DNA of 6,542 nucleotides from Chlorobium sp. GTDB lineage: Bacteria > Bacteroidota > Chlorobiia > Chlorobiales > Chlorobiaceae. The stretch covers positions 1-6,542 of the forward strand of contig JAPHUN010000265.1 in the NCBI GenBank assembly GCA_026193435.1, written 5' to 3'. Below, one piece after another: positions 6,464 to 6,542 of this stretch (the first letter of the stretch is position 1; each line of letters starts with the position of its first letter). Position numbers and translations under genes: made by a program. The notes under the pieces were generated by a model that worked only from the letters and a program-made list of their open reading frames with translations, had not been told where the DNA came from and searched no databases.

Positions 6464-6542
6464 ATGCAGATAGAGCATTCAGTATTGATACAGCGTCCTC
6501 TTGAAGAGGTAGAGGCATACCTGACCAATATATCCAACGACA
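6464..6542 (+). CDS. SRPBCC-superfamily (START/polyketide-cyclase-like) protein, N-terminus only
   Basis: Only 26 codons are visible before the window ends, and the frame is open to the last base. The start reads MQIEHSVLIQRPLEEVEAYL followed by TNISND. This is the typical opening of SRPBCC ligand-binding proteins: a first beta-strand with hydrophobic alternation (IEHSVLI), then RPLEEV, where the conserved proline and the helix begin, then a helix leading to a loop with N and D. Such proteins bind hydrophobic ligands or act as cyclases, coenzyme Q-binding proteins or stress-response factors; nothing visible tells which. It is divergent from purT, 200 bp away, with a clear Shine-Dalgarno at 6451-6458. 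The superfamily call is inference from one short stretch. Confidence 0.6.
   Translation, partial: MQIEHSVLIQRPLEEVEAYLTNISND

Overview
The window looks like an ordinary chromosomal housekeeping segment from a bacterium of about 50% G+C. The style of the proteins suggests a member of the Chlorobi/Bacteroidetes side of the tree, most likely a green sulfur bacterium of the Chlorobium type. The hints are a YidC with a long periplasmic domain and a lysine, not arginine, at the groove position; a YidD-YidC pair followed by PAP2, ROK kinase and RlmD genes; and short 7-8 bp tandem repeats in an intergenic gap. The taxonomic call is inference from memory of these families and was not checked by a search.

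Layout. Positions 1-4972 hold five tightly packed genes on the + strand: the 3' end of yidD (cut by the window edge), yidC, a PAP2-family membrane phosphatase, a ROK-family sugar kinase most like fructokinase Mak, and the 23S rRNA m5U methyltransferase rlmD. Spacings run from an 8-bp overlap (yidD/yidC) and a 1-bp overlap (ROK/rlmD) to gaps of 12 and 34 bp, so the five are probably co-transcribed. Positions 4973-5084 form a short convergent gap with two different tandem-repeat tracts and no convincing hairpin terminator. Positions 5085-6263 (- strand) hold purT, the formate-dependent GAR transformylase. Positions 6264-6463 form a divergent promoter region with an imperfect dyad. The window ends inside the first 26 codons of a + strand gene that looks like a SRPBCC (START/polyketide-cyclase-like) protein.

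How the genes fit together. YidD and YidC belong to the membrane-protein insertion pathway; in many bacteria they follow rpmH and rnpA near dnaA, so the sequence to the left may be that cluster. The PAP2 phosphatase may act on a lipid phosphate or polyprenyl pyrophosphate in the same membrane. The ROK kinase and RlmD serve sugar phosphorylation and ribosome modification, and PurT serves purine synthesis. There is no mobile element, CRISPR array, RNA gene or defence system that I can see. I did not find a new system here; the points worth a second look are small: repeats, divergent motif residues, start-site choices and one candidate operator.
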